This document shows, in pieces, positions 10,201 to 18,631 of a DNA stretch of 64,000 bases (position 1 is its first letter; every line of letters starts with the position of its first letter). Source of the DNA: Heliocidaris tuberculata (taxonomy: Eukaryota; Echinodermata; Echinoidea; Camarodonta; Echinometridae); the NCBI GenBank assembly GCA_025618425.1, contig CM046838.1:14532010-14596009 (forward strand). Direction: 5' to 3'. Under the pieces are notes generated by a model that was given only the letters and a program-made list of their open reading frames with translations, ran no database searches and had not been told where the DNA came from. A program made the translations under genes and the position numbers.

Positions 10201-13200
10201 CAGATAGGTGGTCGGATGTACTGATAGTAGATCATGAGGATCAGGAGTGATCCTCTTATCTACGAGGTACATACGACCACCTATCTGTGTCCCCCCCTCC
10301 TACCCCTCGCCTCGCAGTTGCGACATGTCTGCGTGTCCTGGTTGCGGGTGCTCTCTTGGTGTGTGGTTTCGGAGGAAGTGTCATGGCGGGTGACGGGTTT
10401 CATACGGCAACCCGGGGGACGGAGGCGGTGTATGGTAGGCTATTTGTGAAATAATTTTATGTTCGGTTATGGGCAATTATAGGATATAATAGCATACTGT
10501 AACAGATAGGTGGTCGTATGTACCTCGTAGATAAGAGGATCACTCCTGATCCTCATGTTCTGTAAGTAACACAGTTGTAATTTTTGTGTAACGTAGTCAT
10601 CTTTTTACCCATGGTCATCAACATTTTCTCTCATACGACAGATATCGTCAAGCCCAAGCAGCTGTCCTTGATGCGTTACCTAGGATACAAGCCCTTAAGA
10701 TACCCACTAAGAGACCTGATGATTTCTTTGCTGAGATGGCTAAATCAGATGATCATATGAGAAAGGTAAGCTGTAAGCTACTTCAGCTAATGTTATGTAC
10801 GTGTATGTGTGATCACCAATGTATTCCTTCCAAGACTTATTTTTTATAACGTGCGAGCATTGTGGTATATTGGTGAAAGCTCTTGACTGGGTTCAATACT
10901 TGATAGGTGCCTATGTTCTTGGAAAAGACGTTTTAACCACAGAATTCCTTCTCTTCCCAGGTTATTAAATGGTTACATAGTAACTTGGGGGTAAAAATTG
11001 CAGGGTCGTCAGGAGGAGCAGTATTATTTACTGATGAGGCTACCCTGGGTAAATAAGACCACATTATTATAACCTTTTGTAATTTGTTTTCTTTATTTTT
11101 GCTTAATCATAATCTTTTTTTTTTTTTTTTTTTTCATTCTTGCAGGTCCGAGAGAAGCTGATTGCAAAACAGTTGTCTATGGAAAGATCAGAGAAAGCAA
11201 AGAAGCTTCGGGAACTCAGAAAGTTTGGCAAAAAGGTACTGGAGAACTGATTACTGCACATTTTTATGGATTGTTTCTTGACACTTCTGTAACTATTTAC
11301 AAGACTCCATTCTATGTGAAAATGCATAAAGGAAATCTTGAGTTCTGGTAATGAAGATAAAATATTCCAGAATAGAATTGACTGATTGGTCGATTGTTGG
11401 TGCTTATCTCTTCTTACAGCCTTTTGCATGATTCTTTTGTCATTTTGTTACCATTTTGCCAGCCCAATCAAGCCCACATTGTATGTCTATGATTATGAGT
11501 TTAATGAATGATCAGATTTGTAAAATTAGTTATGTGCAGTTTCTTGAAAATAATTCTATGAAACAGACCCCATCATTGCCTTTGAGGAGTTTATCTTTGA
11601 CATGATATAGTGAATGAATGACAAGGACTTCATTATTAAGAAAGTAAGTTGAAAAAACAGACCTCATTCTTTTCCTACTGTGTTACAAGAATATATTGGT
11701 CAAATGGCCCACCAGAGAGATGACTATTCCATCTTATTGACACCCATAGTATGAATATATCAGATATTAATACAAGTATATAGCCTTATAGACAAAGGCT
11801 GTACAGGCAGAATATGATTCATTAGAAAGTTGCAGAAATATAATGTCTTTGAAAGGGAGAAGTTCCCTTGAAGGACTTAGATATTTTTAATTGCATGTTA
11901 TGCAAAACTTTATCCATGATGTGTATGTGTCCCTTTAAACTAATTGCTTTTCCACATTTCATTGTTAGGTTCAACAAGAAGTCTTGGTGAAAAGACAGAA
12001 AGAAAAGAAGGAATTAGCAGAATCTGTAAAGAAATTCAAGAAAGGTAAGATTCTAATTGCACTGTCATATTCCAGCAGAGTTCAGAAATCCTGCAATTTT
12101 ACATAGATGAATTTGACCGATGCATTGACTGATGCATTTGTTATTGTTGAAAGGACTATCTTGTAAATTCTTTTCTTTGTACTTGTGTCAGTAAGTGCAT
12201 TTTCCTAATTTATTGTTCATGATAAGATTGATAATACAATTGGTTTTGTTCAACTTTCAGGTCAAACTAAAGATCTTAGTTTCCTAGAAGGAAAGACAAA
12301 GGGTGGAGCAAACAGTAAACAAGACAAACTAGCAGCTAAAGGGTAAGAGAGATTACTTCTTCAAATCATTTATATCTTAGAAGGTACATTGTATTTCTTC
12401 TCTATCTAAATAATGGACCATTATCATAATAGTTAATGCTGATATTTTCAGTTTGATGTCTTAAACTACATGTATTGTATGTATTTGATGTTGTGCTACA
12501 TTACTTTTGATACAGTTTTACAAGGTTGTACCAGTAGATGTACTGTGTAGGAAGTAATGAAGTAACATACTGACTGTCATCCAGTTCATATGGATAAGGG
12601 TGATTATGAAAATTTAACCAATTAAGGCAGTGAGAGATGATATATTTAGATTTTCAGGTCTGAATCTATACCATTATTCCAAATGATAATACTGGAGAAT
12701 GTCAATTTCTAGATGCCTACAGTTTAGTTCATGACCTGCTAAACATCAATGTAGGCTTTCTTGCAAGCTATACTAGAAACTGAAGTAAAAAAAAAAATGA
12801 AAGTGAAACTTCAAAGGACTGATCATAAACAACGCAAGAATGGTTCAAATAGGATTTCTGTGATACATGTATTATTTGTAAGAGATTGATTTCTGATTCA
12901 CAAGTGCAAAGAATTGTGATCAAAAGAATTCATGCACTTATGAAATCGCCATGTATTCATTTTGCTGCGAAATTTCTATTCTAACCTGGCACCTAATACA
13001 GGGGAAACTCGATATAACGAGGCCATCGGGACCGAAGGATTTTCCTCGTTATAGCCGTTTTCTTGTTATACCAGAACAAACATAAAAATGCACATATGTG
13101 ACTAGATTCTACATGTACACTAATAATGTACACTGGGGAGTTTCCCCTGTACAGTGGAACCTCGTTACAACAAACTCTTTGGGACCAAGGAAATTTCCTT

Positions 13201-14112
13201 GTTATATTGAAACCTTGTAATATCAGGGTTGATAAACAATAGAATACATAGGAGTGGGACCAAGAAAATTACCTTGTTATAGGGAGAGTGTGTTATTACA
13301 GTGTTCTTTATATGAGGTTTCACTGGATAATTTTTTCTTCTTCTTCTTCTACTTTACTTTCAGACCAAACATGAAAAGGAAAGCTAAGAACTCCAAGTTT
13401 GGATACGGTGGGAAGCGCAAGGGAGGCAAGGTGAACTCCAGAGAAAGTTCCAGGGATGATGACGATCACTTCAGTGCCAGGAGAAATAGATCAGATGTAG
13501 TCAAACACCAGGTACGATAGCTTTGTACATAGTTGTTTGCTCTCTTCACCTATGAATATTGTTGTGTAGAAACGGGTTTGTGGTTTATTTCAACTTTTAC
13601 ATTTACATTGTTCAGTCATATCTGGGGGTTTTTTCATAAAGCTGTTCGTAAAGTTACGCATGACTTTACCAAATTGATAAATGTATACCCCCTCCTCCCC
13701 CCAAAAGCACCTCAACAAGAAGAACAAACAAGCCCCCCCCAAAAAAAACAAAAAAAACAACAACAACAACAAACAAAACAAAGCCAAAACAACAACAACA
13801 TAAGCTTAACATACGACGTTCTATCCTATGAAGACAAATAGGAAAGATGGCTCATGAACAAATTTTGCCCTCTTAACAGAACTAAACTACTTTAGCTTTG
13901 AAAGCATTTATGAGCCATACACTGTTATGTGAGTAATGCAAGGACAGGTGATGAGGTGAATGGCAGTTGTGGAGTAGTTACAACTTGTGTTCTATTATTT
14001 TTTCTTTTCCACCCTACAGAAACAATTTGGAGGAAAACCAAGGAAAGGAAACAGCAAACAGAAGAGACTGGGTAAAGGAAAGAGACAGAAACTCAAGTCG
14101 AGAAAGAAATAA
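1292..14112 (+). CDS. EBNA1BP2: EBP2 (EBNA1-binding protein 2 homologue), 5' partial, seven exons
   Basis: EBP2 is a nucleolar protein needed for pre-rRNA processing and 60S subunit assembly. Coding exons are 1292-1455, 10642-10765, 11146-11235, 11969-12044, 12261-12342, 13364-13511 and 14020-14112 (TAA at 14110). All junctions are GT-AG and phases agree throughout, giving about 259 residues. Family hallmarks seen are GLKDRLADFKKDLAWLERLD (exon 1), YRQAQAAVL and PTKRPDDFFAEMAKSD (exon 2), MERSEKAKKLRELRKFGKK (exon 3), DLSFLEG (exon 5) and KFGYGGKRKGGK (exon 6), followed by a very basic Lys/Arg C-terminus typical of nucleolar proteins. The acidic N-terminus is missing because it lies left of the window. 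The intron at 1456-10641 is greatly expanded by mobile elements, including a sense-oriented DIRS element. CFAP144 converges from the other side. Confidence 0.95.
1630..2469. mobile_element. Dimeric palindromic inverted-repeat element
   Basis: The outer arms are complementary: ATCGTCGATGGGCTGATAAA begins near 1637 and its reverse complement ends near 2460. Inside are two head-to-tail units of about 410 bp (about 1630-2037 and 2038-2469). Each opens with a (G)ATAAAACCT(C/T)GTATCTC copy and closes with GAGATACGAGGTTTT plus CAGCCCAT. The CCTCGTATCTC word or its complement occurs about eight times. No coding capacity was found. It lies in the EBP2 intron. Confidence 0.6.
2497..3422. mobile_element. 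Long-hairpin transposon with 8-bp target duplication
   Basis: GTAAATGC flanks both sides (2489-2496 and 3423-3430). The ends are TAGGCCTGAG on the left and its complement CTCAGGCCTA on the right. Two long arms (about 2815-2990 and 3130-3315) are near-perfect complements, so the single strand would fold into a long hairpin. CCGGTG-rich blocks with a GACCGGCGCC-type motif repeat at about 2527, 2738 and 3360. An 8-bp duplication and TAGG ends suggest a hAT-type or related DNA transposon. No transposase frame is present. Confidence 0.65.
3872..4017 (+). repeat. Left inverted terminal repeat of the DIRS element
   Basis: These 146 bases match the reverse complement of 10371-10516 with no visible difference. 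The match extends outward to 3865 with one mismatch at 3871. The outer 18 bases (3854-3871) differ from the right end, and each end is represented separately in the internal complementary region. Confidence 0.9.
4018..4766 (+). other. DIRS leader with a splice-acceptor-like site before ORF1
   Basis: This stretch lies between the left terminal repeat and the ORF1 start and has no recognisable protein. Its 3' end reads CTAAC, then a pyrimidine run, then TTACAG, directly before GTATG containing the ORF1 ATG at 4767. This has branch-point, tract and acceptor order. Introns have been described in some DIRS elements, so a spliced leader is plausible, but I cannot fix a donor. Confidence 0.4.
4767..7202 (+). 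CDS. DIRS ORF1, Gag-like structural protein (811 aa)
   Basis: This is the putative nucleocapsid/structural protein of the element. Residues 5-36 hold a Cys/His cluster (C5, C8, H18, C20, C21, H24, C27, C33, C36), the kind of N-terminal zinc-binding knuckle found in DIRS first frames. A long Pro/Ala/Ser-rich, probably disordered section follows, with a Lys/Arg block near residues 275-315 that resembles a nuclear localisation signal. A better conserved part (about 510-740) has alternating helical and acidic segments, and the C-terminus is Arg/Gly-rich and probably binds RNA. The ATG at 4767 follows a splice-acceptor-like sequence. The RT frame overlaps its last 119 bases in another frame. Function is inferred from position and composition; Gag sequences of this group diverge quickly. 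Confidence 0.8.
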   Translation: MTLRCQVCRRGLPDWDVHACCPLHRRCTRPDPCAVCSVWSEPTWAQLEAWLTSHPPIQRAPKALVPSAAARPPDLGLPARDPPVEGEPLPALAPEGRGSGPADPPLELLASGGSESEEEECRPWRHDRSSTTRSPPGPIQLTQGLESAGEPLRASSLVRAAPAPAARSTDRLVTPAARAAPSHGPVRSPPGPTGLPVGYESGGVAAATSQPTTSQVSRVLSTRTSRRPVATTLGALPAPPSQAAPVEAPAWDWQLYEASSTGTPPAGQPQGSPRATLKRKKKSRKRSASAPSTSPSAKRTKKTGKKKKKVGKSQPSEAELFAMMSRLAENRGWAFTGQSADMPAAATAPSLPATAPEGPLPRAGASRAPAALGAPPGEETFPARADGRPVPLFDQTTAAGGLASSAGTALTDEFPLLQAGTASQPRLPRPSPGLVTRASAGYSVPPAEVPLPLPTPTPPMPLLSELYESPTATESEPSTSGWDSMSASSAAPSLAGTEAPPGLRHLSEEAEALLLRYLEEFYTVRPDPAEQQPPASRLFRGGAGAQPGIPLTADFKEEYGRIAREPPPKRGLAGLRRAFAFQPADMARYLEPETLFPELLALGDYVGRANPLRRRAFLEEDMRWTHLSVLARSSMRLAAYAGALTNLAVQADDLRVSPEDRQLLDSLLMSISEHLWKQSTRTALFTTRRRRDLALEALGFPVRQRTQLTSGMPFEGPFLFSGQFAPRIKEALTRCQQARELAGQLISVQARPNCPRGSPHRPQASAPQRVTVTMPPPQTTRRATNRGRRNRRGRGKQRGSTRPADKGRGGF
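7207..9261 (+). CDS. DIRS ORF2: reverse transcriptase, RNase H and methyltransferase-like domain
   Basis: This enzyme would copy the element's RNA into DNA and degrade the template. The RT has the DIRS/Ty3-like core: KFRLILNLKRIN, SIDLKDAYHHVPI, FRALPFGLKPAPRLFT and the catalytic YLDD at 7831. RNase H follows, with Asp at 8332 (TTDASHMGWG), Glu at 8428 (LEFQA) and Asp at 8503 (RTDN). The C-terminal part (EWTLHP, DVDLFASELN, DAFSFPW, YAFPPF, APWWP) matches the Dam-like region of DIRS elements. The frame is open from 7084, but the first ATG (7384) lies inside conserved sequence (LQAFQLAWAAITDDAFVLS starts upstream). Translation therefore probably depends on a +1 shift from ORF1 or a non-AUG start. 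Confidence 0.9.
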   Translation: MPRALQGPPSGVGGRLQAFQLAWAAITDDAFVLSVVGGGFSVELATPLPGGVVRLPSPRMSPLLRRAMAAEIAALLAKGAVERTRDHPRLCLSPIFLVPKRSGKFRLILNLKRINRHINTEHFRMETLASILPCLKPGDWAVSIDLKDAYHHVPIAPASRDLLGFAFGGNVYRFRALPFGLKPAPRLFTRLVSCVAAFLRQQGLRVFCYLDDWLLVASSQVLLSRQLAFLLRTVQDLGFLVNWEKSELVPTQCPTFLGAVIDIPRQLARPSPDRVSTITGAARRLRLRRRVPARTWLQFLGFLASLVDVLPDCRLHMRPLQIHLLKHYRPSRDPLTRPVPLPPAARLLLWRWGRPEFLIRGNPLQPPQPSITVTTDASHMGWGGHCQGLHAYGDWCLSATLPHINVLEFQAVALSLLHFLPLIRGRAVLIRTDNITVAAYINKQGGTHSTRLNALAAELWRWCRRMGVFPVASYIPGGDNLIADFLSRGRVLPSEWTLHPQVMHLLVRQLPPLDVDLFASELNARLPMYCTRVQDPAAWRMDAFSFPWKGFRGYAFPPFALIPRVLRKVRQDQATLLLIAPWWPKRTWFLELTGLLVGNPRLLPARPDLISQPVSGTLHPRPATLHLTAWPLSGNLELRRAFQSGLRPSSLAADGSPPGNLIIPVWLDTLAGANHTGWIPVLHL
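9102..10130 (+). CDS. DIRS ORF3: tyrosine recombinase
   Basis: This is the integrase of the element. It joins circular DNA into the genome by tyrosine-mediated strand exchange, which leaves no target duplication. An N-terminal SAM-like core-binding region (ATFVARSRRESTRESYNSRL) is followed by the catalytic domain: first Arg in SGQRRSAL (codon 9579), HDARG with His at 9948 and Arg at 9957, Trp in AAYWRSP, and the nucleophilic Tyr in SFISFYLRD (codon 10056). No ATG lies near the domain start, which overlaps the end of ORF2 in the other frame, so expression by a -1 shift or re-initiation is likely. The same frame stays open back to an ATG at 7476, inside the RT; I give the start where recombinase similarity begins. 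Confidence 0.9.
   Translation, partial: VRESGAQAGLSERAATFVARSRRESTRESYNSRLAGYFSWCESHGVDPRSAPLRDVADFLISLFDKGLTVSTIRGYRSAIAVIHAGFADGASVSTAPSLTGLVRAFFLERPLTRRLLPSWSLPRVLEALARAPFEPLAEASLRDVTIKAVFLLAIASGQRRSALHALSAAPGHVRWERAGVRLIPNPSYVAKNQTASSQPVEIFIQPLSTLSSVTEDKVWCPVRALKYYWARTKERRSGDQLFVITKEPFSPASRDTISKWIVAAIRAAGPDALSPGVSPRAHDARGISASWALFNGVSVEEIQKAAYWRSPNSFISFYLRDIPAAVPSFSRAALLSASQSR
10188..10288 (+). repeat. Internal complementary region (ICR) of the DIRS element
   Basis: The first half, to about 10232, is the reverse complement of the element's left end. The second half, from about 10233, is the reverse complement of its right end. The two meet at TAGAT/CATGAGG. DIRS elements use such a region as a template to complete their ends and circularise. 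It lies between the recombinase stop codon and the right terminal repeat, the standard place. Confidence 0.9.
10371..10516 (-). repeat. Right inverted terminal repeat of the DIRS element
   Basis: This is the reverse complement of 3872-4017 over 146 bases with no visible mismatch. The element continues to about 10557 with the right-end-specific sequence also present in the internal complementary region. Confidence 0.9.
12999..13328. repeat. Inverted-repeat element with ACCTCGTTA motifs
   Basis: The left end reads CAGGGGAAACTCGATATAAC and the right end is a partial complement (ATGAGGTTTCACTGGAT). Internal copies such as GTGGAACCTCGTTACAAC occur near 13154. It lies in the EBP2 intron just before exon 6 of those visible, ending about 35 bases from the acceptor. 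No coding content was found. Confidence 0.4.
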
Positions 14113-14201
14113 TGGACTGTGCATCTCTTTTTATAATGTAGTAAAACAGGACATTTAGATTTATTCAAATTCTAATTGCAAAAACAAAACAAAATATTAC
14201 A

Positions 14202-14207
14202 AATAAA
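14202..14207 (+). promoter_or_regulatory. EBP2 polyadenylation signal (AATAAA)
   Basis: This is a canonical AATAAA about 90 bases after the EBP2 stop codon, in an A-rich context. It is the nearest such hexamer and gives a short 3' UTR. The actual cleavage site was not determined. Confidence 0.6.
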
Positions 14208-14864
14208 AAGTCCCACTCTCAAGGAGTTTATAGATTTTACAAATTGTAGTATTATTTTTGTTTTTATTCAGCTTTGCAGATAAGTAAGACTTGTGTCTTT
14301 GTCAAAATAGGTCATCATCCAGTCTACGTTATAAATTCCATGAAACAGAAATCGGCTCAAATATTTCCTAGTTTAGAGGTTTTTTTCTGACCCCTTCTTC
14401 ATTCCTCTGCAGTCAATCATGTAGCCAATCTTCATTACTTGGAGTTACAGTAAGCTCAGGGTTATCAGGAACTGATCCTGAGCTAACCAGGATAAGTGCA
14501 AGGTTATTTCCTTTTATGTTCAACTTACACTACCCTCCTTAACATCAAAGTCAAGATCAATTACATGTTTTAGTACTTTAATTAGATTTCAGGGTACCAG
14601 TGAGACAGAAATGGCACAACTGTGAGTACTGTCATTGATTCCAAAATTAGAAATTATACAACTGTGTAGAAGACAGAGGCACTGATATTTATTTCAGATG
14701 TCGGTCTCACCATATTGTTTTTAGTACAAAGCTGCTCATCAATAAAGAAGGAGGAGAGGGGGGGGGGGTGGAAGCACTTGTACTGTCTTCTTGAAGTGGC
14801 TTTGTGAGCTGTATTAATGTATTGAGTTGGGATCATGCAGAATAAAAAAATACATGTACTTTGC

Positions 14865-15020
14865 ATAAGTCAAATATGTTGGGACCATAAAAAAATACAT
14901 GTAGTTCGACTTGTGCAAAATTCGACTTGGGAAATGTAAATAACACGTTTTGCATAGTTTGGTCCAAAAAAACTGAGCCAACTTAGGGAAAGTTTGACTT
15001 ATGCGACATCAAGTTATGCA
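14865..15020. repeat. Diverged copy of the AAGTCGA inverted repeat
   Basis: TTGCATAAGTCAAATATG near the start and CTTATGCGACATCAAGTTATGC near the end form an imperfect inverted pair, with TTCGACTTGTGC and TTCGACTTGGG inside. It is the same style as the copy at 637-804. It abuts the TTAA element at 15028. Confidence 0.4.
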
Positions 15021-15027
15021 AGGTTAA

Positions 15028-16020
15028 CCCTTTCATGACGGGAATTATTTAAGGGGTAAATTGATCACATTCTCTTCAGATTGGCCACAATAATATTTTT
15101 CTTTTAGTGCTACACGGTTCTAACAAAATGTAATGTCTTTGAAAACAATATGCATCATTAGAAACCTAGTCGAAAGTTGAAAAAAATTGCCAATTTTGAT
15201 AAAAACAGTGATTTTGAACCTCTCAATGTGTTGCCAATTTAAAGGGAAATCCAACCTTTATAGCAAGTTGCTTTGAAAGAAAGAGGAAAAATCAGAGAAG
15301 CAGATTGGTGAAAGTTTGAACGAAATCGGACAAGCAATAAGAAAGTTATGAATTTTAGAAAGTTTTAATCACTATGCATATGGGAATTTCAAATTGGCCG
15401 AATAGGTAATGTCACTGTGATGTAGCTATGGACAACTCCCCCATTCGCTCTAACACACAAAATGACTAAAATGTCATTTTTTTTTCAAAATGCATTACTC
15501 AGTAGGATCTTTTCGTTCATGAGGACCTATAACAATATGCTTTCTCCAATATATTTTGAGTACTGCCCCGAGGGTAAAAGCGCCTCGAAGAAAACCGCAA
15601 ATTATTGATATTTTTGTGTACGACAAATGGGAGAGTTGTCCACAAAAATGTCACAATTGACTCACCAAATTGCCAATTTGAGATTCGCATAGATGTAGTG
15701 ATCTCATTTTGCAAACATCCATAACTTTCTTAGTCCTTGTCCGATTTCTTTCAAACATTCGCCATCCTGTTTTTCTTATTTTTCTGCTTTCACACAAATC
15801 ATCTTATTATCAAGGTTGGATTGCCCTTTAAGGATTTTCAAGCTTATTCTCCTTTTTAAAATTCCTGGCATCAAACACAATATGGTCATGCAACAAAAAT
15901 GGAAACAATGTGTGTAGAAATTTCTGCTCTTTCTACTCGTGCATCTGGTATATTTTTTAGAGCTCTGAATCAAAAGTTATTGACCCAAACCACAAAAAAG
16001 GGTCAGTTGTCTTGTAAGGG
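15028..16020. mobile_element. piggyBac-like TTAA element, family B, interrupted by a second TTAA element
   Basis: TTAA flanks both ends (15024-15027 and 16021-16024). The left end is CCCTTTCATGACGGG; the right end in reverse is CCCTTACAAGACAA. Without the inserted 585-bp element and its extra TTAA, 404 bp remain, matching the uninterrupted copy at 44448-44852 (405 bp). C-rich ends and TTAA point to the piggyBac superfamily. Non-coding. Confidence 0.75.
15243..15827. mobile_element. TTAA element, family A (585 bp), nested
   Basis: The ends are AGGGAAATCCAACCTT and, in reverse, AGGGCAATCCAACCTT. TTAA is duplicated at 15239-15242 and 15828-15831. The uninterrupted family B copy near 44662 shows the empty target with a single TTAA. 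A second copy in opposite orientation lies at 38877-39462 (586 bp). Non-coding. Confidence 0.85.
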
Positions 16021-16801
16021 TTAACTGTATATATTTCCCTATATGACTAGCTATGTCTTATATTTTCCGAAAATGGTGTTCCCTTAGGGTGAAAAAAAAA
16101 GAAAGACATATATCAATGCAAGAAATATAGTTGTTTACTTTATTATTAATATATATATCTCTCTCTCTCTCCATTAATGATTCCAAACATCTCAAATGAT
16201 TGGAACTTATTCTGCTCAACAATTTTATGTCATTTTTTTTATTTGTTAAGTTTACAAGACACAAACAAAAGAGTCCTGCTCTTCTCTTGGTGAAACCTTT
16301 TCAAGAATATTTTAAAGATTTTTAAAGCAGTTATTATTCCTCTGTTGTTCTTACAGCTATCATTCTATTTCATTTTGATGTCACTTTTCCAATGCAGGAC
16401 TTTCTTCTAACACTTTGCACAACTTGTAAATAAATTATGAGGTTATAGACACAGCAGCTGTTTCATTTTTCTTGTTGAGCCTTGAGTGTATTTAAATAAT
16501 GTATTATTAGGAAAGTTTGTGAAGGAGATTTTTTTTTAGAGAGCTCTGATTACTTAATGATGAATCATATTCCACACATTTTTTATTCTCAGAAATTATT
16601 TTATCAGCACACACTATTTTAGACAAAGACAAAAAGAGAGTAGTATTGTAAACTCCATCGTATTTTATTCTATAATTTCATAATAATGTTTATACATTTT
16701 ATGTACAATTTTCCATAACCTGGAAGAGAACGCTGATAAAATTTAAAGTGATATACATGTACTACACCTATACTTCATTCCACAATTTTAGCATAGAGAT
16801 A

Positions 16802-17083
16802 TGGGTATTTCCAGAAATAAGGGTCCCACTTTGTGACATTCTTGGTGTCCTGCTTAAATATGAAACACACAGGTTTTCGTGGCCCTGAGTGTAAGATGCC
16901 AAATCGTGGCGTAAAACTGCAAAGTGATTCTGAGCATAACAGTGCATCTTCACTGTTAGAATAGTACTCAATCTTACTCCACTATTTGTCTCTACCCAGA
17001 GCCACAAAAAACCGGTGTGTTTCATATGTAAGCGGGACACCAAGAATGTCACAAATTGGGACCCTTATTTCTGGAAATACCCA
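16802..17083. mobile_element. Tc1/mariner-type miniature element
   Basis: The arms begin TGGGTATTTCCAGAAATAAG and are near-identical over about 50 bp in inverted orientation, with TA at 16800-16801 and 17084-17085. TA duplication and long inverted ends fit a Tc1/mariner-derived miniature element of 282 bp. Non-coding. Confidence 0.75.
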
Positions 17084-18631
17084 TATAGGAAGTTATCTTT
17101 CACTTTATATTGACTTTCTGGATATACATAGTATAGTAAGCACACAAGATCCTCGGGCTAACCTAGGCACTAGGTCAAACTCGGCATCGTGCAGTGATAA
17201 CATTTCAAAAGCTGAAGAACAAGCCATGCGTAGTATTTCTAAGTAGCCCTAAATTTCATGTTTTGTAGAATTTAAGCTCTAATATCTTCTACATTACCCC
17301 CTCATTAATGTTACCTCTATTTCACACTTTCCTATCAAATACATGTAAATCAGGAAAATGGTTGTGAAAGACGTACTCATGCAAAATATTTTCAGTTGAT
17401 TCAGCTTTCTTGGATAACTCTGCCTTGATTTTCCGCAAAGTACGAGTTGTCCCTAGTGCCGGGTCAGCTCGGATCTTCATACATGTACAAGCGTGCCAGA
17501 TGTATCAACATTTACAAATAATACTATGCCATTTCAAGCAGCGAGAATACGATGTTGCTTGTTGAGTTTGCCTACCACAGAACTTGGTATACATGATACA
17601 CACTTGCTATGTGCATGTAGAGATAAAGTAGAAGTACAATGTAGCTATAGATACAGTGCATAGAAAGTATATTGCATAGTTTTACTACCAGTAATAGGAA
17701 GCTATATACTCTAAGCACTGTGATAATGAAAAGCTTTGAATAACAATTCAAGGCAAGGAAGATCTTGCACACTTTGGTAGAACATGTGCATGTAAGACAT
17801 TTTCTTTAATATTTAAACATGTAGCTTGCTGGAAGATAGGTGAAAAGGAGGATCAGCCACTATTATATATCACATCTTGGATTAGCATCTATTTTCTTCA
17901 CATCCTGGATTAGTGGCTATCTTCTTCATATCCTGGTTTTTTAAAGAATTGAAAGAAGATCATATGCTGTGTCCTATCATGACAAAAGACGATTGTCATT
18001 TTTTTTCTCTATAAGTATAAGACAACCTTACCAGATCTATTCTAGATCAGACGTATTGATCAATGATTTTGAGACTTACTCTATGTATTACCGGTACCAC
18101 AACTTGCACACAGGGAGAACTGGGTCAGCACACTTCTCAATAGTTTCAATTTCAACATTGCATAGTTTTGCCTTCCCTATCTATACCAAAGTAATTCACA
18201 TCATGCTAAAATTATATTCCATACATGCAGGCTTCCATAGACAGAAACAAAACTCTTCTCTTTTTGCATCATTTTTGTTTAATACTGGTACAGGATACAG
18301 AGAATATTTTGCTGTCTCAGAATAGACTACTGCGGAATCCTTTCTCTCAAAATACATAGAATATATTCATGTTGAAGCAATTTTCCACTTTCATTCTTTT
18401 CGCCACATCCAAACGACATGTAGCATGCTCACTTTTACATATAGCCATTCAGGACGGAGGCAAATTTTTTGACAAAATAGGCAAAGAAATAAAAAACTGG
18501 TACAAATAAAGCCAACTTATGTTACAATTTAACAATGCTGAATGTACATGTAGAACATAACAAGGTACTGAACAGTACAGAAAAAAAAATATAAGTGATT
18601 TCAAGTAAATATTGCCACTGTTCCCCTCTCA

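Larger units (their letters stand above)
3854..10557 (+). mobile_element. Complete DIRS-type tyrosine-recombinase retrotransposon
   Basis: This 6.7-kb element has the full DIRS layout: inverted terminal repeats, a Gag-like frame, an RT/RNase H frame with a methyltransferase-like tail, an overlapping tyrosine recombinase, and an internal complementary region before the right repeat. The outer limits come from that internal region, which equals the reverse complement of the right end (to about 10557) joined to the left end (from about 3854). No target duplication is seen, as expected when a tyrosine recombinase inserts a circle. All three frames are open and the terminal repeats match over 146 bp, suggesting recent insertion. 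It sits in sense orientation in an EBP2 intron and is far richer in G+C than the flanks. Confidence 0.92.
14113..18631. other. Intergenic region between the 3' ends of EBP2 and CFAP144
   Basis: The two genes converge here. I see no additional gene. The region holds the short EBP2 3' UTR, an AAGTCGA-type repeat, two nested TTAA elements (15028-16020) and a Tc1/mariner-type miniature element (16802-17083). From about 17090 to 18630 it is AT-rich sequence without recognisable structure; the last part is CFAP144 3' UTR. Confidence 0.6.
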
